Shown piece by piece: positions 8,647-20,552 of a DNA stretch of 64,000 nucleotides (positions within the stretch are counted from its first letter, which is position 1; each line of letters starts with the position of its first letter). The notes beneath the pieces were generated by a model. That model searched no databases. It was not told the origin of the DNA and saw only the letters and a list, made by a program, of their open reading frames with translations. The position numbers and the translations under genes are program-made. The stretch covers positions 620,001 through 684,000 of the forward strand of contig JAHBBC010000005.1 in NCBI GenBank assembly GCA_019915015.1, given 5' to 3'. The DNA is from Auriscalpium vulgare. Its lineage: Eukaryota > Basidiomycota > Agaricomycetes > Russulales > Auriscalpiaceae.

Positions 8647-11600
8647 TCACATGAAGAACATCTTCTCCGGGCCCGGGCTCGCAAAGCCCTCCCGCCACCT
8701 GTTGAGGTCGAACGCGTCGTGCGAGTCGCTCGCGACGTCCGAATACCCCAGGTCGTCCTTGAAATACAGCCCCGCGCGCCCGCACACGAGCTGCGCGGCG
8801 CGTGTCAGTACTAGTGTTCCCCGCATCCGTAGAAACCGGCGATACGCACGTCGGCATCTGCATGGCCATCAGCACACGACGCGGCCGACAGCGGTGGATC
8901 GGGGCTTACAGTACACAGGGGCGGGGATGGAGACCGACCGGGTCGCGCGGGCGTAGACGTAGCACAGGTGATGCGACAGCGCCTGCAGCCTGTTTCCATC
9001 TGCGGTCAGCGGCCATCTGCACCGTACGAAGGCTGCAACGCACTGGTTTGCGTCGTAGTTATTGTTATTGAAAAGAACAATGTAGTGCCCAGGACGGCTC
9101 GCTGACGGGTGCGTTGAGCGTGCCGGCGGCGCGCGACAGACCGGGGAGGCACTCACTTCCTTTCAGACCGCTGTGCGCCTGCAGGTAGAAGTCCCAAGAC
9201 GCCGGGCTGACCACCTCCGTGTCCACCACGAGGCCCGCTTTGACATTCCCGCTCTTGTTGTCCCTGTTCCCCGGCCTGCGAACGCAACATCAGAATGGGA
9301 CATTGCCAAGAGTTACGCGGTACTGACTCGTCGGTGAAAAACCGGATGTGATGGCTGACACCCTCCAAGAATGAGCGTTTTGCAACACATAGCCACAGAA
9401 CACATACCGCTTTCCAACGACGATGTATGTGAGAATGAATGCCACCGGCCGAGGAGCCCCATGCTTTTTGCAAAAGTCATCCCACGCTTCTGGAAAACAA
9501 TGTCAGAAAGTGAAATCGCTCAGGATGCGAGCTGCTTACGGCGGAGGGAGATGATTTCCTGCCGAGCGACTGTCTCGAACTCTCCTTCAGATATCCCGTC
9601 GCGGAAGAATACGAGCCGCTTGGGAGGCACGTTGTTGTTCTTTCTGTAGAAGTTGTCCAAGGCCGCCTGGCGTCGAGCGTGTCAAAAGGACACACCCAGC
9701 ACGGCTGCAATGTCGCTTACCTCCATCATCTCCTTGAGGTCCAGTATCATTTCTGCGCGGGGCTGCTGCACCCGGGCGAACGCCGCGTACCTTGAAAATG
9801 AGTTGTCGTAGGATGCGACCAGGCTCGTGACCGAGGGACGATCCTTGACTCCGGGCCCGGGATGGCTCACGTCCGCACCTGCATGTCGTCAGAGAATAGT
9901 CACATCCATCATGTGCTGCACCTACCAATGATCATGATCGGTTCTTGACGAAGTGTGTTCAAGATCCCCTCGTTGATAATGGAATTGACCCCGCCGAGCT
10001 TTACATTGATCCTGACGAAAGCATCAACACAACTCATCAGCGCTGCATGGCATCGAAACTTACTTCAAAGCAACATTGTTGTAATACTGATCATTTGCGC
10101 GATCCAATTTTTCCAGTTTCTGCAAGGTGCTTCAGAAAGATGTCAGGTTGATGAGGGCGAACCCACCAGACACTGAGTCGCAACCCGACGCTTCGAGTCG
10201 CCCCATGCTTTGACCGTCTTGCGTTGCGGCGCAGCAAAATTCGGCAGGATGACAATTACGAGCGAAGCATTCACTTCTCTGCAAGCTTCCTCCAGGACCT
10301 AAGATTTTGTCGTCGTAAATCGGGCTCGTGGCGTTATGGACAGCACCCACCCGTTCGACATCGCCGGAGCCCATGCCCAAGCGCACTTGTCCTGCGTATT
10401 GCACGCCTACATTTGGTCAGCATCGCGTCTCCCGGAACGCTCTCATGACTTACTCATTCCTGCAGAGGAGTCAATCAGATGCAGACACGCCAGAAACGAC
10501 CCAACCAACCTAGCTTGACGCAACTCCTTTGCTGCGCGCCGACGACCTGCGCAACGCGCTGTTGGTCCATCTTGCTGGGCGACACCAGCGAAACCACGGC
10601 CCATACACTCGGAGGGGCCGGCTGATAGAAAGACTGCCCAACGACATTCCACACGCCTTGCTGTGCATTGCCAAACGTGTCAACGGGTTTGCTTACAACG
10701 ACGGTTGAATTCCTTACCTGTTGCATTCTCACCGGGTAGTCCCCACTAAACCTGACAGCGGGGGCGGTCAAAATCCTGCCTGTCATGTTTACGGGCTTCC
10801 GGGATATCTCCATGCCCACCTGCGAGACGTAGTCCGAGCCCGCATAGTTCAGGAGCTGCGCGCGGCCCGTCAGCAGCCAGTCAGACAGCGACGATGGACT
10901 CTCATACCGGACCCCCCACGCCCACACTGATATCTGCAAATCGTTGATTAGGGGCCTTGCTAGAAAACGCCAAAACCTTCGCCATCAAGCTCTGAGGCAG
11001 CGTCTTCTTGTACATCTGCCCCGGAGCAATGTCGCACACTTCGGCCGGTATGATAATCTGCCTTTCGACATTGACACATATACCGAAGAGCCCAGGGAAG
11101 CGCAGTGAGCGGTTGTTGCGCGTCCTGTAATGCTCCTGCGGGTCGAAAGTACACCTCAGTATGATCCGAGCTTCGAGAGATCCACGGACGAACCTGGATG
11201 GTGGTGATGGTGTCGTCCCTTTTGAATTCGAACGTCCCCGCTCTCGGGACAAGATCCTTTATCGGACGCGTGCGGTTGGAGCCTGCAGGCACCGTCACAA
11301 TGACCCGCACATTCCTCAGCGCCGCTTTCAGTTGCTTCCACGCCTGGTCGGCGGGCGTCAGGTCCATAAGATACTTGAGATCAACCCGCCCCCTATCATT
11401 CCGCGTATCGGCTGTGGCGGACAAGTAGTCAAGGCACCATCCGATGACCGGCTGAGCCTTGTAGCTGCCCTGGGGTCAGTCACCGACGGGGAGGGACCGG
11501 ACAAGCGGACACTAACATGGCAGCGGTTGAGACGTCCACGTTCACGATCATTTGGCGGGGCGATGGACGGACGCTCCTGATAAACGCGCGAACGATGAGC

Positions 11601-12499
11601 TTCTTGCTCTGCGGAAGAAGCGAACAGACACTAACTGGAAATAGCCGCGCCAAAGCTCGAATCCTCCGCCGATGTCATTCGCCACCTGAGAGGAGAACAC
11701 AGACCGCGAATTGAATGTTGCATTCAGGGTGCTGACAGACACTGATCAGCCAAACTTTACACCGAGGGAGCCGTTCACCCTCTTACGCAATCGGAGCCTG
11801 ACGGACAAGGGACTGCAGGAGGTTGACTGCCGTCGCAACAACCGCAGGCGGGGCATTGCCTGCAATCACGCTCCCCAGAAGCCTGGTGTCTCTGTGTTAC
11901 TAATGCGAGCCCCCACGCTAGCACGCCAACGTACTGAGGGTTGATCTCCCCGACTCTCGTGAACTTCACGTTGTGCACACCCTTTCCTGTAGGATGCGGA
12001 GTCGGATGGGTCGAAAGTGTCACGTCGAACTGCGAGGCCATGAGGATGCCTGTCGGGAATCGAGGGAGGGAGGGATACTCACGCTTGCGGACGCGTGCTG
12101 CGTAATTCCTGTGCCATGCTGGACGTAGAAGTTCTTCCTACCGTCATACACGCCGCGCTTGCGAAAGAGATCAGGGCGCAACTCTGTCTGGAGCTTGCTC
12201 ATGATCAACTGGGCCCGACGCAGGTCGTTGACCTGGGGCTCGATCACTGGCCATAGTCAGGCCGACGAGGTGGTACCACAGCACGCACATCTTACCAACT
12301 GCCGCGTCACGCGAAGGTCAGCATTCAAAAATTCACGACCAGTGTAAACGGGATGCGCACTATCAAAGTGGATGAAGGCCAGGGTAGGCAGACGTGTAAT
12401 GGGGAACGCGTTCGCGTACACCTTGACGGGCATGCCCTCGCTGCCGTGGGGGCGCGAACCCGGACTGAAGCGGACGAGTGGCGGACCCTGGGCCTGCAT
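8647..12499 (-). CDS. AGO: Argonaute, RNA-silencing slicer-type
   Basis: A many-exon gene from the ATG at 12499 to TGA 8647-8649. The protein order is: N domain ([11 protein letters not shown] and [12 protein letters not shown], 12.0-12.5 kb); linker and PAZ region (11.1-11.4 kb); linker 2 with [22 protein letters not shown] (about 11.0 kb); MID with [15 protein letters not shown] and VATQCL (about 10.2 kb); PIWI from 10.1 kb with [21 protein letters not shown] and [18 protein letters not shown]; and a Phe-Phe-Met C-terminus. Catalytic acids in ADVSHP and FFRDG are present. The fourth position, in YADV/L after PAPVY, is Asp, giving a DEDD set as in some fungal slicing Argonautes. It loads small RNAs and guides silencing. 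The N-terminus is shorter than in many homologues, so an upstream exon is possible. Exon 2 appears to be 3 nt long. Confidence 0.9.
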
Positions 12500-12892
12500 G
12501 GCGGACGAGATGGGGGACGGGGAATGCTGCGGAGGGCGGGCTGCACCGAGCGGGGGACAAGGTTCTGTTATAGCTTTTCAAGGCTGCGCGCGTTCAACGA
12601 ACGCGACTTGCCAAATGGAACACGTGCCGCGGGTCCGACGCCGCCACCGCGAGTCAAAGTGAACACGTCCATTGACATAACAGTGTGCAATACAGTCCGT
12701 CAAGGGCAAGAGCAGGAGGACACTGAACTTAAAACAAGCCGCACATACGCGGCGATCCATCCCGGATGTACGTAGAAAGACGTAAGATTTAGAATGGCAC
12801 AAGGTGAGGAAGGCAAGGCGCATATTAAACACACTTCCCGAATTGTGTCTTCAGGCGCAGGTAGGGTAGTATACGAGGAACACCGAGTACAT
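12500..12892. other. Intergenic: Argonaute promoter and YPT1 3' end
   Basis: Both flanking genes are on the minus strand. No open frame here shows motifs. The stretch should contain the YPT1 terminator region and the Argonaute promoter. I see no distinctive regulatory element. Confidence 0.4.
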
Positions 12893-13953
12893 TCAGCAGC
12901 ACCCGCCACTCTGCTGTTGCTGCACAGATTGTCCAGGCGTGACAGTCGACGACTTGGCAGCGCCGGCTGCTGTCGTTGTGGAGCCCATGCTGATCGCAGT
13001 TCTCAGACAGGGCAGCTGGGAATGGAGGAGTCCAGAGTACTCACCGGTCCTTGATCTGCTTAGCCATCGTCAAGAACGCCTGCTCAACGTTCGTCGCGTT
13101 CTTGGCCGAGGTCTCCAGGAATGGAATCGTCAGCTGGTCCGCGAATTCCTACAGGAACACCCGTGTCATTGCGAATGCATCCCGCCAAGTATACGGACCA
13201 CGCACCTTTGCCACGCTGTACTCGACAACCTTCTTGCTTGTCAAATCCGACTTGTTCCCCACAAGGAGCTTGTTTACGCCCTCCGACGCATATCGGTCAA
13301 TCTCCTGCAGCCATTGCTTCACGTTCGTAAAGGTGTCTGGAGAGGCACATATGAGGTGAACAGCCTTTTGTATCATCGCCGGTAAACAACAGACCATTAT
13401 CGGTCACGTCGTAGACGACAATGATGCCGTGTGCGCCCCGGTAGTAGGAGGACGTGATAGTGCGGAAGCGCTCCTGGCCTGCAAGCAAACATGCGTCAGG
13501 ACCGACTCTGATTGGCATTCTAGAAACACGCACCAGCTGTATCCCACTAGGAGCGAAATTGGGTCAGGTCAGCTGCTATTCCGCGAGAGGGCGCAAGACG
13601 GGAGGGTGAAACAGGGGGACCATTGCCGCAGGATGGTCAAGAATGCCGCTGCGGCCCAGGCAGGAAGTGGAGTTGCCACGCAGCGACTGCGTTACTGTCA
13701 CTGAAAACACGACTCACAATCTGGAGTTTGACGGTCTTGCCCTCTAGCTCAATGGTGCGGATCTTGAAGTCGACGCCGATGGTGGAGATGTAGCTCTCCG
13801 TGTAGGTATCGTCAGCGAAACGGAGCAGCAAGCAGGACTGCGCGAGACAATGAGCGGGAGATAGGGCGCGGGTGGGCTGGGACAGACCTTGCCGACACCG
13901 GAGTCGCCGATGAGGAGCAGCTTGAAGAGGTAGTCGTATTCGCTGGTGTGCAT
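12893..13953 (-). CDS. YPT1: Rab GTPase Ypt1/Rab1
   Basis: Seven exons read as complement(12893..12989, 13045..13148, 13206..13336, 13395..13478, 13534..13546, 13718..13837, 13888..13953), 204 residues, all in phase. Every G-box is visible: GDSGVGKS, effector [31 protein letters not shown] and ETSAKN. The C-terminus ends in GGCC, the geranylgeranylation site. Effector loop and length match the Ypt1/Rab1 branch, which directs ER-to-Golgi vesicle tethering on Golgi membranes. Exon 3 is 13 nt and encodes only WDTA plus one base. The gene diverges from the aspartic protease over about 208 bp. Confidence 0.96.
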
Positions 13954-14161
13954 TGTGAGGAGTCGGTTGAGTGGAGGACGATGCAGAGGGAGTGCGCGGC
14001 GACTCGGAGCGACGGTGCAGGGGAGGCTGTGATGTGACCACTGTGACCCCAACAGCGCTCAGGCCACGAGGCGACTGCGAGTCTGGCCGTCTGAACCGCG
14101 ACCGCCGAGCCTCCCTCTGCCAGTGCACCGTCCACGCCATGCACGCCCTTCCTCGCCCACC

Positions 14162-15930
14162 ATGCTCCTTCTGACCGTCCTCAGCTGCGCGCACGCCCTC
14201 CGCGCCTTCGTCCTGCCTGACGCGCTCAGTCTCGGCCATGCAGTGCTGTCCGAGTCGACCGAGAAACGCGCCATCACTCTGCGCCGTTCCCCTCTCCAGC
14301 GCCGCCCTATATCCCAGGTAGCCGTTAGTACTGTTCCGGTGGTCAACAGTGCCGACTTGTGAGCGCTCTCTTCTACTTACCAGCCGCGCCTGCTTAACAT
14401 GACATCCAGCGCCTACCTTGCACTCATCAGGTACTTCTGCGTTCCGTTTCTTTCCCGGTAATGTCTCACAATCCTCCAGCATCGGCGGCCAGGAGATGGA
14501 GGTGATCTTTGACACGGGCTCTGCCGACCTGGTGCGTCCCGATATCGCTCTGTTACCGCGCACCCCCGTCACCAACGTTCGACACAGTGGGTCGTGTCCT
14601 CCAACTGCACACAAACGGACTGCGCAGGGGTAGCAAAGTACAGCTCGACGCCTACGCTTTCTCTCTCGGACACCCCTTTCAAACTGGGCTATCTGATCGG
14701 TTCTGTCTCTGGCCTCGTCGGCTTCGAAACCATCGCTGTCGGGTCCTATCAAATCACGCCCCAAGTTTTCGGTAACTCGCCTTCATCTTAGAGTTTACCC
14801 CTCCCGTTCTCATTCTATGCCGTCTGTCAGCTGTGGCCAACGACACTCAAGGCCTTGACTTGTCAGCCGCGGGCGACAGCGGAATTATGGGCTTTGCCTT
14901 CCCCGGTGCAGCTTCGATTCCGTCCACCTCCGGCAAAACCATTGTAGAAAACCTCTTCTCGTACTTCGACGACGCCCATCGCTTCTTTGCCTTCCAGCTC
15001 GGCGGTGATCTCACCAACTCATCGTTCACTCTCGGAGAGCTCGATCCTGCTTTCGCAAACTCAACGGACGACCTAACGTACACGCCTGTATACACCGGCG
15101 GCCACAACGTCGACCTCGACTACTGGAAGCTTCCCCTGCATGCAATCAATCTGAACAGCAGCATTTCTTTCTCTGGCCTGGCACCCTCTCGCGTTGTGGG
15201 CTCGCCGACTCCTATCGCTGTCCTGGACACAGGCACAACCTTCATACTCGGGCCGTCTAGCGACGTGGACGCGTTCTGGGATGCTGTTGGTGGCTCCAGG
15301 AAGACTGATAGCGGAACATGGCAAGTCAAATGCAACCGAGCAGTGACGGTGGGGTTCATGCTGGGCCAGGACGACAGCATCAAAGAATATATCGTCGATC
15401 CCAGGGACATCAGCTATCGAGAGGGTTCACCGGCGGATGATTGGTGCACAGGGGGCATCCAAAGCAGCGACAGTGTCAGTGTGCATTCTTCCGAGATCAT
15501 GTCGGCGTCACATTCTTACCCCCGTTTCTTAGATCAACTCTGGCGACTGGATCTTGGGAGACACCTTTCTCCGTGTAGGTTGCGCGCGCCCCTGATACGA
15601 ATGCACCTCTTGATGCCTAGCTGATGCATTCGCCAGAACGTGTATGTGACGCATCACGGCGCAGCGTCTGGACGACCTCCGCTCATAGGCTTGCTGAACC
15701 TAACGGACCCTGATTCCGCTCTCGAGCGCTTCCAATCCGAACGGGGCGACGACCCACTGTCGCCGATGCAAGGACGCGGAGATGTGCGAACCCGTCACGG
15801 GGTGGGGCACGTTCTGTCCGCTGGGACTATCTGTGGCATCGTGCTGGTGGGTGCATTCTTGGTCGGCGCTCTTGCAGCGTGGCTGTTCCAGGTAATCAAA
15901 GTGCACTTGGCGAGGAAGCAGGAGAAATGA
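14162..15930 (+). CDS. Membrane-anchored pepsin-like aspartic protease (A1 family)
   Basis: Seven exons read as 14162..14358, 14410..14430, 14480..14531, 14588..14771, 14831..15474, 15533..15574 and 15637..15930, giving 477 residues. The start has a good context (CCCACCATGC). A hydrophobic signal peptide (about residues 1-20) is followed by a propeptide, then the two catalytic motifs FDTGSADLW and LDTGTTF, each about the expected distance apart, and WILGDTFLR near the end of the catalytic domain. After a ~60-residue linker comes a single membrane helix ([21 protein letters not shown]) and a short basic tail. This layout suggests a cell-surface or secretory-pathway protease rather than a secreted one. 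Substrate unknown. Exon 2 is 21 nt. Confidence 0.92.
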
Positions 15931-16033
15931 AATTGTAATGACGACAAATGCATGTGTACATATAACCTACTGTACAAGTAATCGAATTCGGAGAAAGAGG
16001 AAGTGCAGTGGCAAAGTCGGGCGACTCGTGTCC

Positions 16034-16541
16034 TCATCTTGGAGGAGGTGGACTCTGCTGGGGGCTGTAGTACTGGGGCTGATAGCCAGGCTGGAAGCTG
16101 CCGTGGTTGTATCCACTGGCCGGAAGCTGTGGTTCCCAGCTAGAGCAGCATAAGGGCCCATCAGAAGAAAGAAAGACGAAGCGCACGCACCCCGGTTGTG
16201 TCGGGACATGCCACTGGCAGACGGAGCACATCCACAGATGCTTCTTCTGCATCGGGACGAGCGGGATGAAGAAGAGCTCGAACCACATCCTGGACTTGGC
16301 GGAGACGACGGAGACTGGGGAATACCGGTTAGTTGGATACATGTCAGGGTGCGAAGTGATCAAAGGACGTACCGTTATGGCATCGCGGGCAGATGCGCGG
16401 TGTCTGGTCGCCCTCTGGCGAGATCTTGTTGGTGCAGCCGACTGTGAGTGGCCGGCGAGGCAGACGTGATTAAGAGACGTGCGGGGAGGAAGACAGGGCT
16501 GCTGTGAACGTACAAAGTATGGGAATGCAGATGAAGGCCAT
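16034..16541 (-). CDS. Small zinc-ribbon protein
   Basis: Four exons read as complement(16034..16139, 16191..16314, 16373..16441, 16514..16541), 108 residues. Two cysteine pairs, CPRC and CSVC, are about 36 residues apart around SAKSRMWFELFFIPLVPM, forming a zinc-ribbon fold of the fungal zinc-ribbon 15 type. The tail is rich in Tyr, Gln, Pro and Gly, ending in four prolines. All junctions keep phase. Function unknown; these small proteins are common in Agaricomycetes. It is convergent with the aspartic protease 104 bp away. Confidence 0.8.
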
Positions 16542-17192
16542 GGTAGTAAGAGCAGAGAGGCGGCAGTGGCAGTTCCATGTATGTACTCCCACCCGCAGTT
16601 GGCGCGCGAACGTCATATTACTTGGATAAATAATGCTAGTTATCCGCTCGTGGCAGAGGCGTGCCCTGAGCCACGCCATCACCTACGAAGATCGTTGACT
16701 ACCTGCCAGACACGGTCGCCACCTTCTCGCTCAGACGCGAAAACTGACCTCCCATCCAGGTGGATCGGCGAGCACGGCGCAACCGAAATTTTCTGTCCAG
16801 GTGCGCCGCTTCTCATCAGCTGGGCGTCACACCCACCAGGCAGGCAACTCCCTTGCCAATCCAACTTGTGAAATCATCACATTCGAGCACACCCGCCCAG
16901 CAGGCACCCGTCCGCTGACCACGAGGGACACAGTCCAGGAAGCATTTGAAAAACAATTCCACCGTCTTCTATCTATCTATGTATATGGGTCTACTGTACA
17001 ACGACGGCGATACGACGAGCTGCGCAAAAAAATAATGATATCGGACCGAGCTATGTATACGACAGATAAGCAATATGATATGTATGGTGTGTCTTGTACC
17101 TCATAGGTAGTAGAGCTGAGCATGAATGCAAGAGACGGCAGAGTGAGTACAGCGATGGGGGGCGACATGGAGAGGCAAGCGAGGTTCTTGTT
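16542..17192. other. Intergenic, no gene supported
   Basis: It lies between the zinc-ribbon gene start and the transcription-factor stop (both minus). There are AT-rich patches around 16960-17110, as expected for a 3' untranslated region and terminator. No open frame has recognisable motifs. Confidence 0.4.
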
Positions 17193-20048
17193 TTAGTGGA
17201 AGAATGATGGCTGGAGGGAAAATGTGTGGTCTAGAGGGTCCGAGCCCGAGAACGAGCTGCGCGACGTGTAGAGGCTGGTGGGGTTTGTGTGTGACGAGAA
17301 GAAACTGCTCATGCTGTCCGAGAAATTCGAGCGCTCCTGGCTCGAAAGCGGGGTATGCTGGGTGCGTGTCGAGGCCAAGCCCGAAGCCTGCGTCGAGGGC
17401 GCGAAGGTGTACGTGCCCAGGTCGGACGTGTTGGGAAAAAACATGAGAGGAGGGGACAGACGCGTGCTGTCCGCCGACGAACCGGGAGATGCGCGTGAGA
17501 AGGGCGAGGGGTGCAGCGGCGCCGCGGTGAAGAAGCTCGGGGAGCCGCCTGCCGACATGCGCGTGGACGCGGGGGATGCGCGCAGCGACGCGGCCAGCGG
17601 CTCGTCGTGCGGCGAGTGCGTCCCTGAGCTCGTTGCGGCCGAGAGGGGCGGCGATGCCCAAAGGCCGTCCTCCGTGGAGGCCGTGCTCGGGGTGGAGCTC
17701 TCCGCGATCATGCTGAAGTCGAGCGAGGTAGAAGAGAAGGGCGGGATGGACAACGGCGTAGGTATCGGCCGCTGGGCGTCGCCGCCGCCGATCTGGCCCG
17801 GTTTCGCGACGAACGCGTCAAAGTCGGCGGGGCTGAGCGTGGTCGAGATGGACGAGTGGCGGGAATCAGACGCCTTGCGTGCGCCCCACGCCATGCGAAC
17901 CGCCTTTTCCTTATCCTCGTTTTGGGCAAAGACCCAGCGCATCTGGTGCAGGGCCTGCAGGCACACCTGGATCTCCTCGTCGCTGCCGCTGTCGCTGGCG
18001 AGAAATATCCTGCGTAGAACACGCCGTCGCGGACCAGCGCGGCGTCGTACTCGAAGAAAGACGTGTTGAGGTGGCCGCGGACGATGGCGACGACGTGCTT
18101 GACCAGCTCGTGGCATTTGCTGTTGGCGACCCTGAGCAGGCGTGTCGCTGGGTCATGCGGCGCACTCCGCGCCGGCGACCCCGGTACGGACGCCTCCAGG
18201 GCCCGTTCTTGGCTCGAATGGACAACCACTCGCTGCTTCAGGGCCTCACGGATCACGCTCACTGTCAGGAAGAAATGATGGACGTTAGGTCGCTTGCCTT
18301 CAGAACGTGCGACGGTTCCAACTTACGACATTCGAAGATAAATATCTGCGCGATATCGGGCGTGCGATCAGGATCCAGACATCGCAGGAAGCGGACACCA
18401 ACGTACCTTCCAGCTGTGGATGTACCGATCGACGTCCTCCTCGACGTGGATCCCAGCCGTCGGCAGCCCCCTCAGCTCGTCCAAGTCTTTCCAGGACTGT
18501 TCCAATTCCGCCCACACCTCGTGCAGACGCTGCTCGTCGATCGTGTCGTGCTGGCGTGTCTTCGGGCCCGTCAAGACTGAGTGGATGTTGCGGCAGATCG
18601 ACGCGATATGCAATGGAAGGATGGCCAAGCGGTACGAGAATGCGTACGCCGACTCCTGCGATGCTGTCATGTTGCCGCTGTTGGGTAATGGGAGTGACTT
18701 CTGGAGACAGTCCAAGTCGTCGTCCGATCTGACACCCACGAGTCAGCATGCTGCGATGGCGGCAAGGAGATATGCACTTGCAGGAGCAGTCGGCCTCCGC
18801 GGAGACCGCTCTTGATACCTTCCAGATAGTGGGTGTACCAAAAGATACGCGCGCGGACGAACATGTCCGCCGCCTGTCCCTGTCCGTTCGAAACGGAAGC
18901 CACGGTCGCGAGATTGCAGAGCGTGAACACATGGCTGACCATGGTCTCGTAGAAGACCTGAACAAGCAAGTTTAAGACGTTATGCAGCGCCGATGACGGC
19001 AGACCTACCTGTCTCTCCATCAAGCTTTGTACATCTGCAGCGGATGCCCCGTGATGAGATGAGATGCCGAACAGGCCAACCTAAAGTACTTACCGCTGGT
19101 CAACGGCATCAGGAGCAGGAGGACGCGCACGCCGTCCCAGGAGGGCTTCCTCATGATGCCGTGAACGTCAACGAGCTGTATGATCTCCCTGACCATATCG
19201 TTGACGTTGTCCCGGCGGCTGCGGACGGCAGATGCGCTCTGATGGACGTCCTCGATACCGTACTCATTGACACCGAAGCTTGCCGCCCACACGACGAGGA
19301 GCATGGCGATGAGCTGCCCGGCGACGCCCAGGGCGTTGCCGTGGCCTTTGGAGTACTCGAAGAACCTGTGCCCAAACTCTGCGGGGTCAATGATGGGATC
19401 TACAGACGAAGTTAATGAAGCCATTTAGACATTGAATGAGTGACATACGCTGTATTTGGAAGCGATGGAAGAAGACGGAGCTGAAGAACTCGGGCTTGAG
19501 CTTGGGGATGAGGCTGGGCTGCAAGGATGGGGCGTTGAAGAGGCCGCCGTCCTCGTCCATGGTCTTGCCATAGACGGCCCTGGTGGGTACAATTAATATC
19601 GCGTGGCGGGGTGGGTGCGGATGGGCGGCCTCACTCTACCTGCTGGAGCCGGCGGCCGCGACGAAGGAGCTTGACAGCCTTCACCTCGGCGAACTCGTCG
19701 CTGTGACACGATGTGAGGGTGGGCACACGGGAGACGGGCGAAGGCCGACGTACACGCATTTGAGGCCACGTTCCTTGCAGTTGGAACACTGCTGATGCTG
19801 ACCATTGCCGGGAAAGGGAAGGTCCTTGAGGTCGCAGCGCACGCTGCACGTAGTGATGTGCGTGAGACGGGCCGACGGGCGGCGGGACGGGGAGGGAGAA
19901 CGCACCGTCTCATGCGGCACGCGCCGCAGGCGGAGAACTGCTGGCGGGTGGACTTGGGCTGGCCCGGGACGCGTCTGGCGGAGGGCGAGGGGTAGGGGGG
20001 GCTGCCCGAGGGGCTCTTCTGGGCCGGGGAAGAGGATCTGAGAGGCAT
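17193..20048 (-). CDS. Zn(II)2Cys6 fungal transcription factor
   Basis: A multi-exon minus-strand gene from the ATG at 20048 to TAA 17193-17195. Residues ~40-80 form a binuclear zinc cluster: CGACRMRR then a third Cys after a short intron, followed by CSNCKERGLKC. The middle region (18.3-19.5 kb) is a fungal-specific transcription factor domain, with GHRFFEYSKGHGNALGVAGQL and a later YAFSYRLAILPLHI segment. The last exon is a ~300-residue Ser/Thr/Pro-rich tail, typical of activation regions. Targets cannot be told from the sequence. Exon borders inside the middle domain were not all fixed. Confidence 0.88.
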
Positions 20049-20552
20049 GGGAGGAGGAGGGCGGGACTGGGGGAGGAGGGACGGGGGCGGGGATGTGGTA
20101 TTTGTAGGGGACGGGAGGGCCTAATATGGGAGTGAGCAAGCGGGGAGGAACAGGATGAATGGAGGGCGCTGGGAGCGGAGAACGCGAGAAATGGTTCTCG
20201 CCGGGAAGCTGGGGGACGATACTTACATGTTTTATGGGACGGCGAGAAAGCCTTAGCGGGCGTCTGGGATGGGAGGGGGGAGCGACCCGGCGTCTGGCGG
20301 CCAGCGTCTGCGCGTGCTGCAACAGCCTCCGCGTCCGGCCCTCCGCGCACAAGTCTCCGCGCTCTGACCAATCGCCGCAAGCGACCATCCCCACTAAACG
20401 ACGTCTTCCATGAGCCTGCCGTTCGGTCGTCCTGATAGATACATCACGAAACAACCCACCCCTTGACCAGTCCAACATCGATGCACTATCCGCATCGGTC
20501 CCCGCGCGCTCTCCCCCCGCCCGGGCGAGGCGCGTGGCCGTCACAAATGGCC
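20049..20552. other. Intergenic: transcription-factor promoter and NOP16 3' end
   Basis: Open frames on both strands are Arg/Pro-rich and short. No RNA gene or repeat is visible. The region upstream of 20048 should hold the transcription-factor promoter. Confidence 0.4.
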
